A stretch of 60,000 nucleotides of DNA, taken from positions 19,247,655-19,307,654 of the forward strand of contig NC_045143.1 in the NCBI RefSeq assembly GCF_008831285.2. Direction: 5' to 3'. Source of the stretch: Nymphaea colorata (Eukaryota > Streptophyta > Magnoliopsida > Nymphaeales > Nymphaeaceae). The translations under genes were made by a program, and so were the position numbers. This document shows positions 37,372-47,658 of this stretch, in pieces. Positions within the stretch are counted from its first letter, which is position 1; every line of letters begins with the position of its first letter. A model generated the notes under the pieces. The model had not been told where the DNA came from. It was given only the letters and a program-made list of their open reading frames with translations, and made no database searches.

Positions 37372-37735
37372 TCAGAACTCTTTTGGAAGATTGCGTTGGT
37401 AGATCGAACTCTTTCGAAGGCTTGTTTCAAAGAATGAAATTCCTTTGAAGGCCTGCTTCAGCAGATGAAACTATTTTGAAAGCCTGGTTCGACAGATGAA
37501 ACTCCTTTGAAGACCTACTTTGGCAGATGAAACCTATTTTGAAAGCTTACTTTGGTGGATGAAACTCTTTTTGAAAGTTTGGTTGTGCAGATGAAACTCT
37601 TTTGGAAGTTCACTTTGACAATTGAAACTCCTTTGAAACCTTGCTTTTCAAGATGAAACTCTTTTGAAAGTCTACTTTGGCTGATGATATTCCTTTGAAA
37701 AGCCTTTCCCAGTAGATGGAATTTTCTGGAAGCCC
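37372..37735. repeat. 31-bp minisatellite
   Basis: About eleven imperfect tandem copies of a 31-32 bp unit of the form 'gatgaaactcttttgaaag' plus 'cctactttggca'. Well-aligned units start near 37402, 37464, 37495, 37526, 37558, 37590, 37621, 37652 and 37683. The period is not a multiple of three, so the minus-strand open frame at 37515-37832 is not meaningful coding. Confidence 0.85.
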
Positions 37736-37739
37736 TTGA

Positions 37740-38251
37740 ACTTGTGTTTGTCATGCCCAGAACTTCCAAGCTCGTGCTTTGGCGCACACAAGTTTTGTAC
37801 CTTTTGGCACATGATGTCACACTTTGGTGCACATGTATTCACAAATTTTTTGTGTCATATGATTTGCACTTCGATGCATAATTTCATGTTTCAGCACACA
37901 ATTTTGCACTTAATTTCACATTAATTTTCATAGGTTTTTGTGCCTTTGGTACATGATTTTCCACAATAGTGCACACAAGTCTTTACAACAAGTCTTCGTG
38001 TCATTTGTACAATGGTTTCACATTTTGGAGCACAATTTCCTACTTCGACACACAATTTCACATTTCAACACACATAAGTTTTCACATGTAATTCTTGCTT
38101 CATCACATAATTGTCTGCTTCATGACACAATTCCACACTTCAACGTATGCAAGTTGTCACAAGTAATCGTGCTTCAGTGCACAATGTCGTGTCTCGGTAT
38201 ACACAAGTTTTGAGGTCTTTAGCACATGATTTTGCATTTCGACATATACTG
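37740..38251. repeat. Degenerate short-period repeat (CACA/TTTCA-rich)
   Basis: Irregular recurrence of 'ttcacacttcggcacacaa'-like phrases every 20 to 40 bases, for example near 37821, 37898, 38027 and 38130. It passes into the 85-bp repeat to the right. Confidence 0.55.
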
Positions 38252-38560
38252 GCACACACTTTAGTGTGAATTTCATGCTTTGCATGCACAGCGTATGCAC
38301 CTCAGTGTAAAAATTTTGTGCTTTATTGCATGCAAGCACACACTTTAGTTTGAATTTTGTGTTTCAGCACACATAGGTATATGCACCTCGATGAATGAAT
38401 TTCATGTTTTGGTGCATGCAGTCACACACTTTGATGTCAATTTCATGATTTGGCATACATAGGTATATGCACATTGGTGCATGAATTTTGTGTCTTGGTA
38501 CATATAAGTATACACACTTCAATGCGAATTTCATACTTCAGCACACACAAACATCCACAA
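38252..38560. repeat. 85-bp tandem repeat
   Basis: Three and a half copies beginning at 38252, 38336, 38421 and 38508 (spacings 84, 85 and 87). Each unit runs from 'gcacacacttta' through 'gaatttcatg', 'ggtatatgcacc' and 'gaattttgtg'. Confidence 0.8.
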
Positions 38561-39765
38561 GTATTTACAGGCACACCGGTACATATTTTGAACAAGGCTT
38601 CGCACAAGTATCATGAACAAGAAGCATTCACAAGCATTTTAGAACAAACATCTTTCAACCCATGTTTTGATCTACAATACCTCTCATAATGCTGCCTCAG
38701 TTTTCAGGCTGGGCATCTTTTTGAACAATTTTTTGAAGAAATAACTAAGCATTTCTATGTCACACCAGTTGTTTGAACTGAAGTATTTTTATTTTAAACA
38801 AAGATTTGAATAAGCACATTATCACTTTTCACCAACTCTTTCATGGATCATGAGTTTGAGCAAAACAGGTGCAATTTTCAAAACAAAAATTTTACACTAA
38901 AGCATTTTCATTTTTCAAACTTTGGATTGTTTTGTCCTTGCCAATAAAGATGACATTCACCAACTTAATGGCAAAGAAGGGAATGTGGGCTCTGTGACCT
39001 TAGAAACTGAACTGAACTCAAAGTCACATGAATGAACTTAAACTAAACTAAAGAAAAATAGACTTAAACATGATGCACATGATCATAGCTCGGTTTAGCT
39101 CACTCCATCGGGTTGTGCTCATTCAGCTTAGGTCCCTTCAAAACTGAATTGAACTCAAACTACAATGAATAGACTCAAAACAAACTAAGGAAAATTATAT
39201 TTAAACATATGATCCTAGTTCTTTTTTAGGTCACTCAATCAGATGAGATTAGATTCAATTCAGACCCTAAAAAGTAGGAGAGGGACTGGGCTTTAAGGCC
39301 TTCAAAACTAAATTGAACTCAAACTGAAATCAATGACTTCAAACTGGACTAAGATAAGATTAAATTTAAGCATGATGAACATGATCCTAGCTTGGTTCAA
39401 ACTGACTCAACTTGACTGAAATGAAGTTCAGCTGGGACCCTACTAATTAATAGTGTCTCAATAGGAAGTGCGAGTCATTTAAAACTGAAATTTGAGTTTT
39501 GTAGCTCGAAATAAGTGAAAAAAAAAATCAGTGAAGTGTGTCTACCTTGAGCTCAGTTGAGCTTAAGGATGTAGAATTGAGCTAAACATTATGGCTTTTG
39601 ATTTCAATGAGCTAACTTGAGCTGGGGTGAGCTTTCTTAAGTTGGTCAAAAGGATAGTAAGTGGATTTTAACTACCTTCAGAGACTTGTAGAGCTAAGAG
39701 TTACTCCATTTGAGTATGTTCTAAATTATTGCTCGGGTTTTTGATATGTTTTTTATAGTCATGAA
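38561..39765. repeat. Dispersed three-copy repeat (137/164 bp spacing) and flanks
   Basis: No gene. 'Aaaactgaattgaactcaaa' and the following 80 or so bases recur at about 39003, 39140 and 39304. 'Gagct' motifs are frequent at 39545-39640. This completes a roughly 2-kb block of different tandem repeats that starts at 37372. Confidence 0.6.
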
Positions 39766-40439
39766 CAGTAGCAGAGCTACAGTGGGGCATGCATGGGCAG
39801 GCGCCCACGCCAGCCCAAGAAAGCTCAGCGTGAAGTATAGCTTCATGCACGCCCGTGTTGAGTCTGTTGACATAGTGTTGCCCATGCCAGAAATGGATCG
39901 GGTCTCACACTCAATAGCGATCCAGCTCCAAAAAAAATAAAACAGTCGGCCACCCATCGCACGATTGGCACCCAAATACACAAACTCAGAAAGGGGAAGA
40001 AGGCCGAAGGGGCGAAGGCGAACCGGCGAAACCGCGAAGGGCTAGGGCCAACCGGCCAAGCCGCCAAGGGCAGTAGCAGCCGGCAGGCGGCAGGGCGGTG
40101 GGACCATGGGCGCCAGCGCCTGGTGCTTCTTCTTGAATGTTGAATCCTTTCTTCTTCTTCATTCTTGAATGATTTTGGGTTTTTATTTCTTTTCCCCTTT
40201 TTTCATCGCTTGCCCTTCTTCATGATTTTAATACCACGATTTTTGTATTTTCTTCACTTTCCTTCTTGTTAACAATGTTAAATGGTCTTATCTAGGCTCT
40301 TAGTGTTGAAAGGATAGAAATAGATTCGAGTTTAAGGAACTTGTCATTAGGCATATTATTTCCTTTCATTGACATCATTCATCAGAATATCTGAAACCTT
40401 TTTCATGAGTTTCTATTTATGTCAAGTTCTTGTCTGTCT

Positions 40440-40575
40440 GAAATTGAGGAGGCCAACTTTCAGTGCAGGAAGCATTGTCAGAAGTTATAAAGGTGAGTTT
40501 CAATGGTGGCAACTGTTTCCTGGGGAATGGGAGGAAGAACCCATCTTGGCAAATCAATTTTTGGTAAGATTTAAA
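40440..40575 (+). other. Possible captured exon, unrecognised
   Basis: Plus-strand text '[16 protein letters not shown]' and '[17 protein letters not shown]', bounded by 'ttttaaattttgttag' on the right and containing splice-like 'aaaggtgagt' and 'ttggtaag' motifs. It lies upstream of the BAH exon in the same element and could come from the same host gene. I cannot assign it. Confidence 0.25.
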
Positions 40576-41351
40576 TTTTGTTAGTTATCTGTGGATAAAA
40601 AATGTCTCTATTAGCAAACGGTATATTAGTCAACCTGGACAATGTTATATGCTGCCTAATGGTGGCCCATCGGCCATCCCCCATGTTTCCCTTTCTTTAG
40701 TTCTTTTTTGTCGTTGATGTGAACCTGCTAAGCATGTCCAGGAGACAAGATAATTCGATGGTTTTGGGGAAAATTTAAAATAAATTCCATTGTTCCATGA
40801 TGCTAATCATCATGATACTCTAATTTACTGCTGATAGATCATTTGAGAAGAACCACTTAAGTTCTCAGTTTTATCCTTGCCCGGTTGATTCTTGCACCTA
40901 CTTCTTTGTTTTCTACAAAGTGATAATATAGAAATTGGATATATGGTTGCATTCTTTTATTGATGAGTTTTCAACTCATTGATGTTAGCTGCTTTAGTTG
41001 AAAATTTGAAATAATTGTGGCAGGAAATCTTGTGTCCAAATCTGTATTGTGATTCATTTGAAGTCTCATGGACTAATGACTTGGACGTTTAGTGTCAATT
41101 CTGCTTGAATCTGATTTCCTATCTTCAAAACATTGTGGATCAAGGGCATCTGCTACACTATAATCTATATTTTGCTGAAGAATTAGGCACAAAATCTATG
41201 CCAAAGGTAATAAAAAAATTGATTCATATCTAAACAGAAGCTAGTAAATATGAATTAGTACATTACTTGAAACAAAGATATTGTATCTTATATCCTTTAA
41301 CAGAATGTATGCCATCCAATTAAGCAAAAGCCTTTTCTGTTTTATCCACAG

Positions 41352-41414
41352 GAGGATCCAGTGCTTTTGACTCCTGAAGCAGCAAATGAGAAGCCTTATG
41401 TTGCAATAATTAAG
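41352..41414 (+). pseudogene. Captured BAH-domain exon
   Basis: A 63-base exon of exactly 21 codons, bounded by a CACAG acceptor and a GTAAGT donor. It encodes 'EDPVLLTPEAANEKPYVAII' plus Lys. This matches the start of the BAH domain in a family of plant chromatin readers (the Arabidopsis AIPP3/BDT1 type), which read 'YELEDPVLL.PED...KPYVAIIKDI'. BAH domains read histone marks; only this exon is recognised, so no functional protein is implied. Intact splice sites show capture from genomic DNA. The assignment rests on a short segment, but the match is dense. Confidence 0.6.
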
Positions 41415-41989
41415 GTAAGTTTGTTCTTCTGCTTCTTAAGGGGGCATGGAATACGGTGATATGGTTGGTTTTCTTGCATTGGCATTCAAGTTCACATGAA
41501 CCATGTCAAGATCATACAAGGAAGAGATCTGTAAAGGCTAAAGAGTACTAATATTCATAATTATTTGATTTAAAGTGTTGTTTTCATAAGCTTTCCACTC
41601 CCTACAGGAACTTCTACCTCTCTTAAGAGGAAGCTACTGAAAATTTCACATGTAATTTTGTACATGTCTATAGTTTTTTTGACTTGCTTTTTGAGGCTAA
41701 TTGTAAATTTGTTTATAACTATAGTCATTTGATCTATTTTTTATGCTAATTGTAAATTTGTTCATATTGAGTCATCCAATTGACTATTTTGATGTCATTG
41801 GCCAACTGTAATTTTGTCCATAACACTAATGATATGATTTGTTTGTTGGGATTCATTCTAAGTTTGTTCATAACTATGTTTATTTGCTTTATTTTTAAAA
41901 TAGCATATATTTTAGTTTGAAAATTTTTTCACATACTATGTACTAGTGCCCCACAGCCAAAAATTTCTGGCTCCGCCACTGGTCATGAA

Positions 41990-44589
41990 CAAAATGGTCG
42001 TTTGTCATAATGGCAGCAACCTATGTGGTGCTAGTTTAGGTATCGGTGCCTAAATAATGCAGGTTTGGTCGGAGTTTTTTGTGGCTGGCTCTTACATTTG
42101 AAATCACTTCAAAATCTTTTTGTACAAAGGTAAAATGATCATTCGGTCATTGTGAAAATTTTTAGGATATTTACGGTACAAAATGAAAATGGGTGGTGTA
42201 TGGGTGTCCACGAGAGAAGGGGTCACTAACTCGGTCTCACCGCATCCCACCTCAACTTAACGAGTATGAGATACTTATGTGTTATGATCAAGTAGTTCAA
42301 TCAAGCGTGGGTAAAGGGAAGAAAATATATAAAATAAAATGTGGAAAGACTTGATCCTTTAGGGCTGGTTAATTTGATCCCACGTAAATCCACTTAAACC
42401 TGGGATAAGATTCAAAAATTTGAAATCGGTTCTTTTTCGGCAAATGCTGGAGAGAATTTCTACCCATTGGACGCTAATTCCAGAATGTTTTTAGAATTGG
42501 TCAGGGCCGGGACAACGATTCTAGAACAAAACAACTGACTGTTGGCGCATCGCGTGGGCGAGAATGCTACTCAGCAGCCCCTGTTCCGACGATGAACTCT
42601 GCACACACAGAGTTCAGAGAGGTCGACGTGGGGTGACAACCGATGATTTTTTTAGCAGTAAAAAGACTAAAAAGATTCATCCAAGGACAGAGCCAGGATT
42701 TTTTTCAGGGTCGAACGTCGAACTTATTTTGGTAGGCTAAGCTAAATTCAAGTATGGTCAAACTAAATCTGAATCTAAAAAATACATTATCCAACAAAAA
42801 ATTTTCAATTTTTATAATCTAATTTTTTTTCAATTAGTGGGGCCACCGCCTAATGCATCTACATCACGAACTCTCTACACGGCGCTTCGAAAACTCTGAT
42901 GAGGGTTTCCGACGCGTTGCTGGCCGACGAAGCAGGTCGCCAGTTGAGAAAACCGGCCGAACCCTTGTCTGTTGCTAGAGAGAGAACTATACCAGAGAAA
43001 CGAAAAAGAAATTTCGAATGAAAATGGAAGGAAAAAGCTCGCACGTGTTTTTCATAGCCCTCTACAAAAAAATTCTTGTTAGCCCCAAGAATTTTTCCAA
43101 ATTTTATCAGGGTCGAAAAGTTTTTAACAAAATTATTTGGACGGCCCAACTTGCTGTTGACCGTCAACATACGCTGGGCTACGGGTTTGCACCTCGAAAA
43201 GGAAGAGAAGAGGAATCGTCCGCCTCCGCCCTTCTAATAGTGAGTATTTTCATCTCTTCATGCCATCAACTAAGGAATCTTTTTTCCAAGAAAATAAATT
43301 CAGGATTTTCAAAAACAACCAGAGTTTAGAAATCTTTATTTCCTTTCCCACTTCCTCATTTTCAGCATCAAAATTCTAGAGTTGGCATTCTATAATTTTG
43401 ATTTTGAGAGAGCAGACTATACGTTGGCCTCCCCTCAAAATTTCAAATAAAAAAGAATTACATGCAACTTTTAAAAAATTTTCATTTAGTGATATATAAT
43501 AAGTTTGAATATATATTTCAACTGATGTTAAAATTTTGGAACTATAGTTTGGCCCTTCTAATGAAAAATTCAAGGTTTTGCCCTCAGGGAAAAAGATGAC
43601 ATTGAAGAGAGAGTGTGTGTGAGAGAGTGAGAGAGAGATACAAAGAGCTGGCTGAAGGGGAAGGCTGTGAATAGGAAGGAGGGGACAAAAAAAAGGCAAC
43701 AAAAAAAAAAAAGAAAAAAAACAGAGATAAGAAGGAAGGAGCAGTATACGAAATTGAGCTTCCACACAGATATGGTACGTTTTCCTCCACCCAAAGCCAG
43801 ATTAAATTTGGGTTTGATATATATATATATCTTTACAACCCAACCAATGTTTGCATGTGCAGCACAAAGCATAGTTACATCTTCACTGATTCTATCTTTA
43901 AGATGTTGATTTAAATGCAGGACAAATTCTGCTCTTGATAATGGCTTGAATAGTTGAGAAGCTATGCTTAATGGCTTGAATTGTACCTTACCAGGCAAAT
44001 GGATGCGACCCTATATCTGAGGGATCTATCTACAAAGAGTGGATTGGTCCTGGAAATCGACGTCACCATAATGACCTATATTTTTGGTTTTTAATATGAG
44101 GGTCATAATGACTCAAATTTTGTACGTGTGTTATAAATAATATTTGTTTTCAAAAATACCCTTTGGCTTACATATACCTATTTTTCCTTTTTGTAGTATG
44201 TACACAAGTGATGTATATTTTTGTGGTGCTGTAATTTAATGTAATTATTTTTGTAAAATTAGAAAATTTTAACTGTAGTTCATAGGCATTCGATTGTATC
44301 CTACCACACCAGGGCAGGTCGAGCATAAGCATATGTTACTTGTGTTGTACATCCTCTAAGTCATTAGTAATAAATGTAGACTTGTCTTTTCGGACATGGT
44401 GCTCACAATTCCACTCCTCAAGAATGTAGTAACCATCTTTTCCACATTTGCAGCCTCGGTCAAGCATTAAAGTACATCCGTCGTGCTAAGTCAAGAATGG
44501 TTCAACCAAACTAAACCCTAATTGCAGCTTCTCTACCATTTAAGCCAAACAAAGCAAGTGATCAAATCCTTGAAAACCTACGTCACTTA
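41990..44589. other. Gene-free interval with possible decayed transposon ends
   Basis: No gene is supported. 'ACAGAGCCAGGATTTTTTTC' at about 42689 resembles the CAG.GGCGGAGCCAG hAT end, and 'gtttggcccttct' / 'gttggcctcccct' motifs (43424, 43548) resemble sequence found inside such ends, but no termini or target duplications pair up. Plus-strand frames at 43018-43329 and minus-strand Phe/Leu-rich frames at 43376-43998 are unrecognised. Confidence 0.4.
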
Positions 44590-44913
44590 GAGGGCGTTTG
44601 ATGGTCACAGGACACGCGAAACAGGACACGCGTGTTCTGTTCCATTGAGTTTTACATCAAACACCGTCCACAGAACAGGATGGACACGACGGACAGTTGG
44701 ACAGGGACTATAAATTATTCTTTGTTCCATGCTGTTCCAAGCTAACCCTCGAAACAGCGTGGAACAGAACAGCCTCCTGCCCCCGATCGGCCCTCGCTTT
44801 CTCTCCTCCTCCTCTGTCTCTTTGGCGAGCTGGTCACCCTTTCTCTTTCTCTCCTTCTTCTCCGTCTCTGCCCCCGAGCTGCCCTCACCCTCGCCCTCGT
44901 CGAAAGATCACTG

Positions 44914-44923
44914 TATATTTAAG
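44914..44923 (+). promoter_or_regulatory. Candidate TATA box of captured H2A.X promoter
   Basis: TATATTTAAG lies 109 bp before the H2A.X ATG (45023), with a pyrimidine-rich 5' UTR-like stretch between. That is a normal plant TATA-to-ATG distance for a histone gene. It suggests the element took the promoter along with exon 1. Confidence 0.5.
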
Positions 44924-45022
44924 CTGCGAAATCTGTCGCCGATCAATCTAGTTTTCTCTCCTTCTCCATCGTCTTCGGCTTTCCTGCATCTTATGTTATC
45001 GTCTTCCGCAAGGAAAAGGAGG

Positions 45023-45216
45023 ATGAGTTCTATAGGAACCAAGGGCGGGCATGGGAAACTGAAGTCATCTAAGTCGGTATTTCGGTCGCAGAAGGCCAGT
45101 CTGCAATTTCCGGTGGGTAGATCGCCCGACTTCTCAAAGCCGGAAAGTATGTTGAGCGAGTTGGTGCGGGTGCGTCTCTCTACCTCTTTTCCATGCTCGA
45201 GTATCTCGCAGCCGAG
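45023..45216 (+). pseudogene. Captured histone H2A.X first exon (1-bp deletion)
   Basis: H2A.X is the H2A variant phosphorylated at DNA breaks. From the ATG at 45023 the frame reads '[20 protein letters not shown]' and '[13 protein letters not shown]'. After loss of one base near 45121 it continues in the next frame as '[20 protein letters not shown]' and '[12 protein letters not shown]'. The 194 bases are exactly one short of 65 codons. The N-terminus (MSS.GT..KGG.GK.KS.KSVSRSQKAGLQFPVGR in the family) fits H2A.X better than core H2A or H2A.Z. The exon ends at GCCGAG|GTATTG, where plant H2A genes have an intron (LAAE|VLELAGNA). Substitutions such as PVYLAA to SLYLFS and the frameshift make it non-functional as a histone. 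The acidic patch, C-terminal half and SQEF tail are absent. Confidence 0.85.
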
Positions 45217-45740
45217 GTATTGATTAAAAGGAAGTTATGATATTCGTTTCTGATTATATGTCTCTGTTCGTTATATTGTTTTCTAATGATTCAATCTAGG
45301 GTTTTCGTTTTTAAATCTGTGATTCGGTGCGATCTTGAATCAGTTCCTTTTTCCACCGATGTTTTCTTTTCATTCTTCAAACGAGTGAATGACTATTGCC
45401 CCTAAAACCGATGAAAGAAATGGCTGTTTCTATTTCCAGTTTGTCTTTCGCTTGTAGTATTTGGTTTCCCCTTTTAGTATGTGTTGGTGGAGAACGAAAA
45501 GGAGTCTTTAGTTGATGTTCTTAGTCTTGGAACTTCTTCCTGATTTTTTTTCCATCTGGAAAATAAAAGCGATCCCTTTTGGTCAGTTTTGTTTTTGCCT
45601 ATTATTTTCTTTTGGAGATTCGTTCTATTTAGCAACATCACAATCTTTTCCTCTTCATTTTGTTTTGTTGTTCTCTGGATCTCATTGAATTTCTTTCCTG
45701 TATAATCTGTTGGGGAGTTCGATCTACATTATCTAATTTG

Positions 45741-45923
45741 GTCGACCGGATCATTGATGACCACATGGCGAGGATGGGGAGAAAAGCTGACCAACACCCC
45801 GACAAGGTGGACGAGCTTCTAGCCTTTCTCGGAGATGTTGCCTCTGCAGGATCAGGGGATGCGCCAGATGAAGCTGCCCTCTCTACAAAGCTCACAAGAG
45901 ATAACATCAAAGCCATAATCATG
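45741..45923 (+). pseudogene. Captured ferulate-5-hydroxylase (CYP84) exon fragment
   Basis: F5H is the ER cytochrome P450 that hydroxylates coniferaldehyde or coniferyl alcohol towards syringyl lignin. The 61 codons read 'VDRIIDDHMARMGRKADQ', 'DKVDELLAFLGDVAS' and 'STKLTRDNIKAIIM', matching the CYP84A stretch 'FID.IIDDH...K.....D.VDELLAF......L...IKLTRDNIKAIIMDVMFGGTET'. It ends exactly at ATG|GTAATC, a splice donor just before the I-helix oxygen-binding motif. The I-helix, EXXR and haem-Cys regions are absent. The left limit is where similarity stops; no clear acceptor was seen. The frame is open, so capture may be fairly recent. It has the same orientation as the two neighbouring captured fragments. 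Confidence 0.85.
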
Positions 45924-46723
45924 GTAATCTTCATCCCCCTTTCTCTCCTTCTCTCTCATTCTCTCTCTGCATAGAGCCACTTCGCCGTGGTGGATTTTTC
46001 TGCCTGAACTTTTTCTTTACATTTTCCGACTTAGTAATTATAAAATATAAAAGGTCATGAATGAAAAGAAAGGGAAGCAGATTCATGGGTGGTTCAAAAT
46101 TTTCAGTACGTTATGTCTTCTTCTTGATTTGATCATGCTTACAAAATGTTTGATGATGCATTAAGTACTAATTCATGGAATCATGGTGCTTGAGGCTCAA
46201 GTGTGGTTTATGCAAAGATAGATCATTTGGTTTGAACGACTACCATTAACTATACATCCTTTTAACTATACATCCTTGAGATCCTTCTATTGTGATTCTT
46301 GATATGCATAACCATACCGCCATACCTTTTATGTGTGGTTGCCTTTTCATGTACAACATTATTTCAATTTCCTTTTGGAAAGTTCATAAAACGATTGAAA
46401 TATGTGAACCTAGGATCCTCTTGAGGATATGTATAACCACTTTTGGTAAAAAGCAGCTCTCCAAAACCTGGAGCATACCAAGTCCTTGCTATATAAAAGT
46501 TACGTTCAGGATACCTATATGCAGTTTTATGTTTCATACACCAAATGTCCTTAGTGCATGCAAGTGTAGGCATGCATTTGGTAATTTGGTGTGCAGATAC
46601 AACTTTTGACTTTTTGAAAGAATACATGATGACACCAGCCCCTCAATATTTCTTTTTCGATTATCAGTTTCTAGTTTGTATTTATTGAGTCTGCTTCTAA
46701 GCATATGGTGAATGTGTAAGTAG

Positions 46724-46982
46724 GTGCTTGGAGGAAGGGGCAGAGGAGTTCATAGTGAAGCCGGTGAAGCCCTCTGATTTGAAGAGGTTGAAGGATTATC
46801 TTGTTGGGAAGAAGGTGGTGGAGCAAGTAGGAGAGGGGATTCAAGCTCAATCGTGCAAAAGGAAGCTGCCCTCCTCCCCGTTATCGCCATCACCATCATC
46901 CTCATCTTTACTGCCATGCAATGACCTTGATGTCATTCCCCCTGCATCACCCTCTTCATCGCAGCCTCCATGGCCAGACTAG
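46724..46982 (+). pseudogene. Captured type-A response regulator, last exon
   Basis: Type-A response regulators are negative regulators of cytokinin phosphorelay signalling. The exon follows an AG acceptor (46722-46723) and reads 'CLEEGAEEFIVKPVKPSDLK' and 'RLKDYLVGKKVVEQVGEGI', then a Ser/Pro-rich tail ending 'SQPPWPD' and TAG at 46980-46982. This is the end of the receiver domain: R|CLEEGAEEF..KPV...D...L, with the conserved Lys of KPV. The split Arg codon and intron position match plant type-A ARR genes. The frame is intact, but the phospho-accepting Asp and the rest of the receiver are missing. The tail length and Ser/Pro content are typical of the family. Confidence 0.88.
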
Positions 46983-47136
46983 ACTCTTAGTCGGCAACTG
47001 TTGACTCCTGGCATAGCTCTCCATCGAGCTCTCTCTCCCTCTCTCTCTCTCTTCAGTTTTAATTTTGTAATGGCAATTTGAAGACATGTACAAGAATCAT
47101 GTAAAAAGGAAGATTAAGATATGTTCATATAGAATG

Positions 47137-47142
47137 AATAAA
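47137..47142 (+). terminator. Poly(A) signal in captured response-regulator 3' UTR
   Basis: AATAAA lies 155 bp after the response-regulator stop, in AT-rich UTR-like sequence, and could end a transcript begun at the H2A.X promoter. Confidence 0.55.
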
Positions 47143-47658
47143 AAGTCTTCTTTTTTGGATATGTCTGCTTTGATTTTGTTTTTTATTTTTTTCCCTCTTC
47201 ATGATGAGGGCATATCTCAACTTCTCAATTTATGAGATGGTATGATTCGACCAAGTTGGAGTACCTAAAATTTTCTTATCTATTGTTGTACTTCCAAACT
47301 GATAGAAAGCACAAGCTATTGATGTACTCTGAAATTGTGGAGGTTATTCATCGTTCCTTGTTTTCGATATCTTAAGTTCGTGCATAGCTTGCATCTTATC
47401 TCATTATTGCACGTCAATTTAAAAGGGCTTATAATTCTTATTCATATAGGTAAAAGTTAACGGATGATCGGACAAAACAAAAACAAACGCCAGACAGAAC
47501 AGACATATGCAAAACAAACGCTGGACAAGAGAAACATAATGTTCTGTTCTTAAAATCATCAAACGGTGGACAATGAACATCATTGTCCATAAGAACAGGA
47601 CAATAGTCTGATGGACAGGACGTCCTGTCCCAATGGACAGCAATCAAACGACCTCTTA

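Larger units (their letters stand above)
39766..41981 (+). mobile_element. Non-autonomous hAT element with captured host sequence
   Basis: 2216 bp. The left end reads CAGTAGCAGAGCTACAGTGG and the right end, read inward, CAGTGGCGGAGCCAGAAATT: an imperfect terminal inverted repeat of the CAGTGGCGGAGCCAG type common in plant hAT elements. It is flanked by a perfect 8-bp target duplication GTCATGAA (39758-39765 and 41982-41989), diagnostic for hAT. No transposase is seen. The interior starts with a GC-rich block (about 39940-40140) containing repeated GGCGAA/CGGCCAAG motifs, followed by AT-rich intron-like sequence and at least one host-type exon (41352-41414). The orientation given is that of the exon. 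Confidence 0.9.
44590..47655 (+). mobile_element. PIF/Harbinger-like element II carrying three host gene fragments (Pack-type)
   Basis: 3066 bp. The left end is GAGGGCGTTTGATGG and the right end, read inward, GAGGTCGTTTGATTG. TTA flanks both sides (44587-44589 and 47656-47658). Subterminal 'CGTTTGATG' and GGACA/TGTCC-rich motifs recur at both ends, and the right 200 bp is closely similar to the right end of element III. No transposase is present. Inside, all on the plus strand, are histone H2A.X exon 1 with upstream sequence, a ferulate-5-hydroxylase exon piece, and the last exon of a type-A response regulator with 3' UTR. Each keeps genomic splice sites. The layout gives promoter, donor, acceptor and poly(A) signal in one transcription unit. 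Confidence 0.9.

Noticed and set aside
37515-37832. 105-codon minus-strand frame
   Set aside because: Lies across a 31-bp minisatellite whose period is not a multiple of three; the apparent peptide repeats are by-products.
37390-38560. Regularly spaced repeats that might suggest a CRISPR array
   Set aside because: Plant nuclear DNA; the units are contiguous degenerate tandem repeats without unique spacers.
44697-44951. Plus-strand Pro/Ser-rich frame at the start of element II
   Set aside because: It covers the captured promoter and 5' UTR; the H2A.X frame begins downstream and explains the region better.
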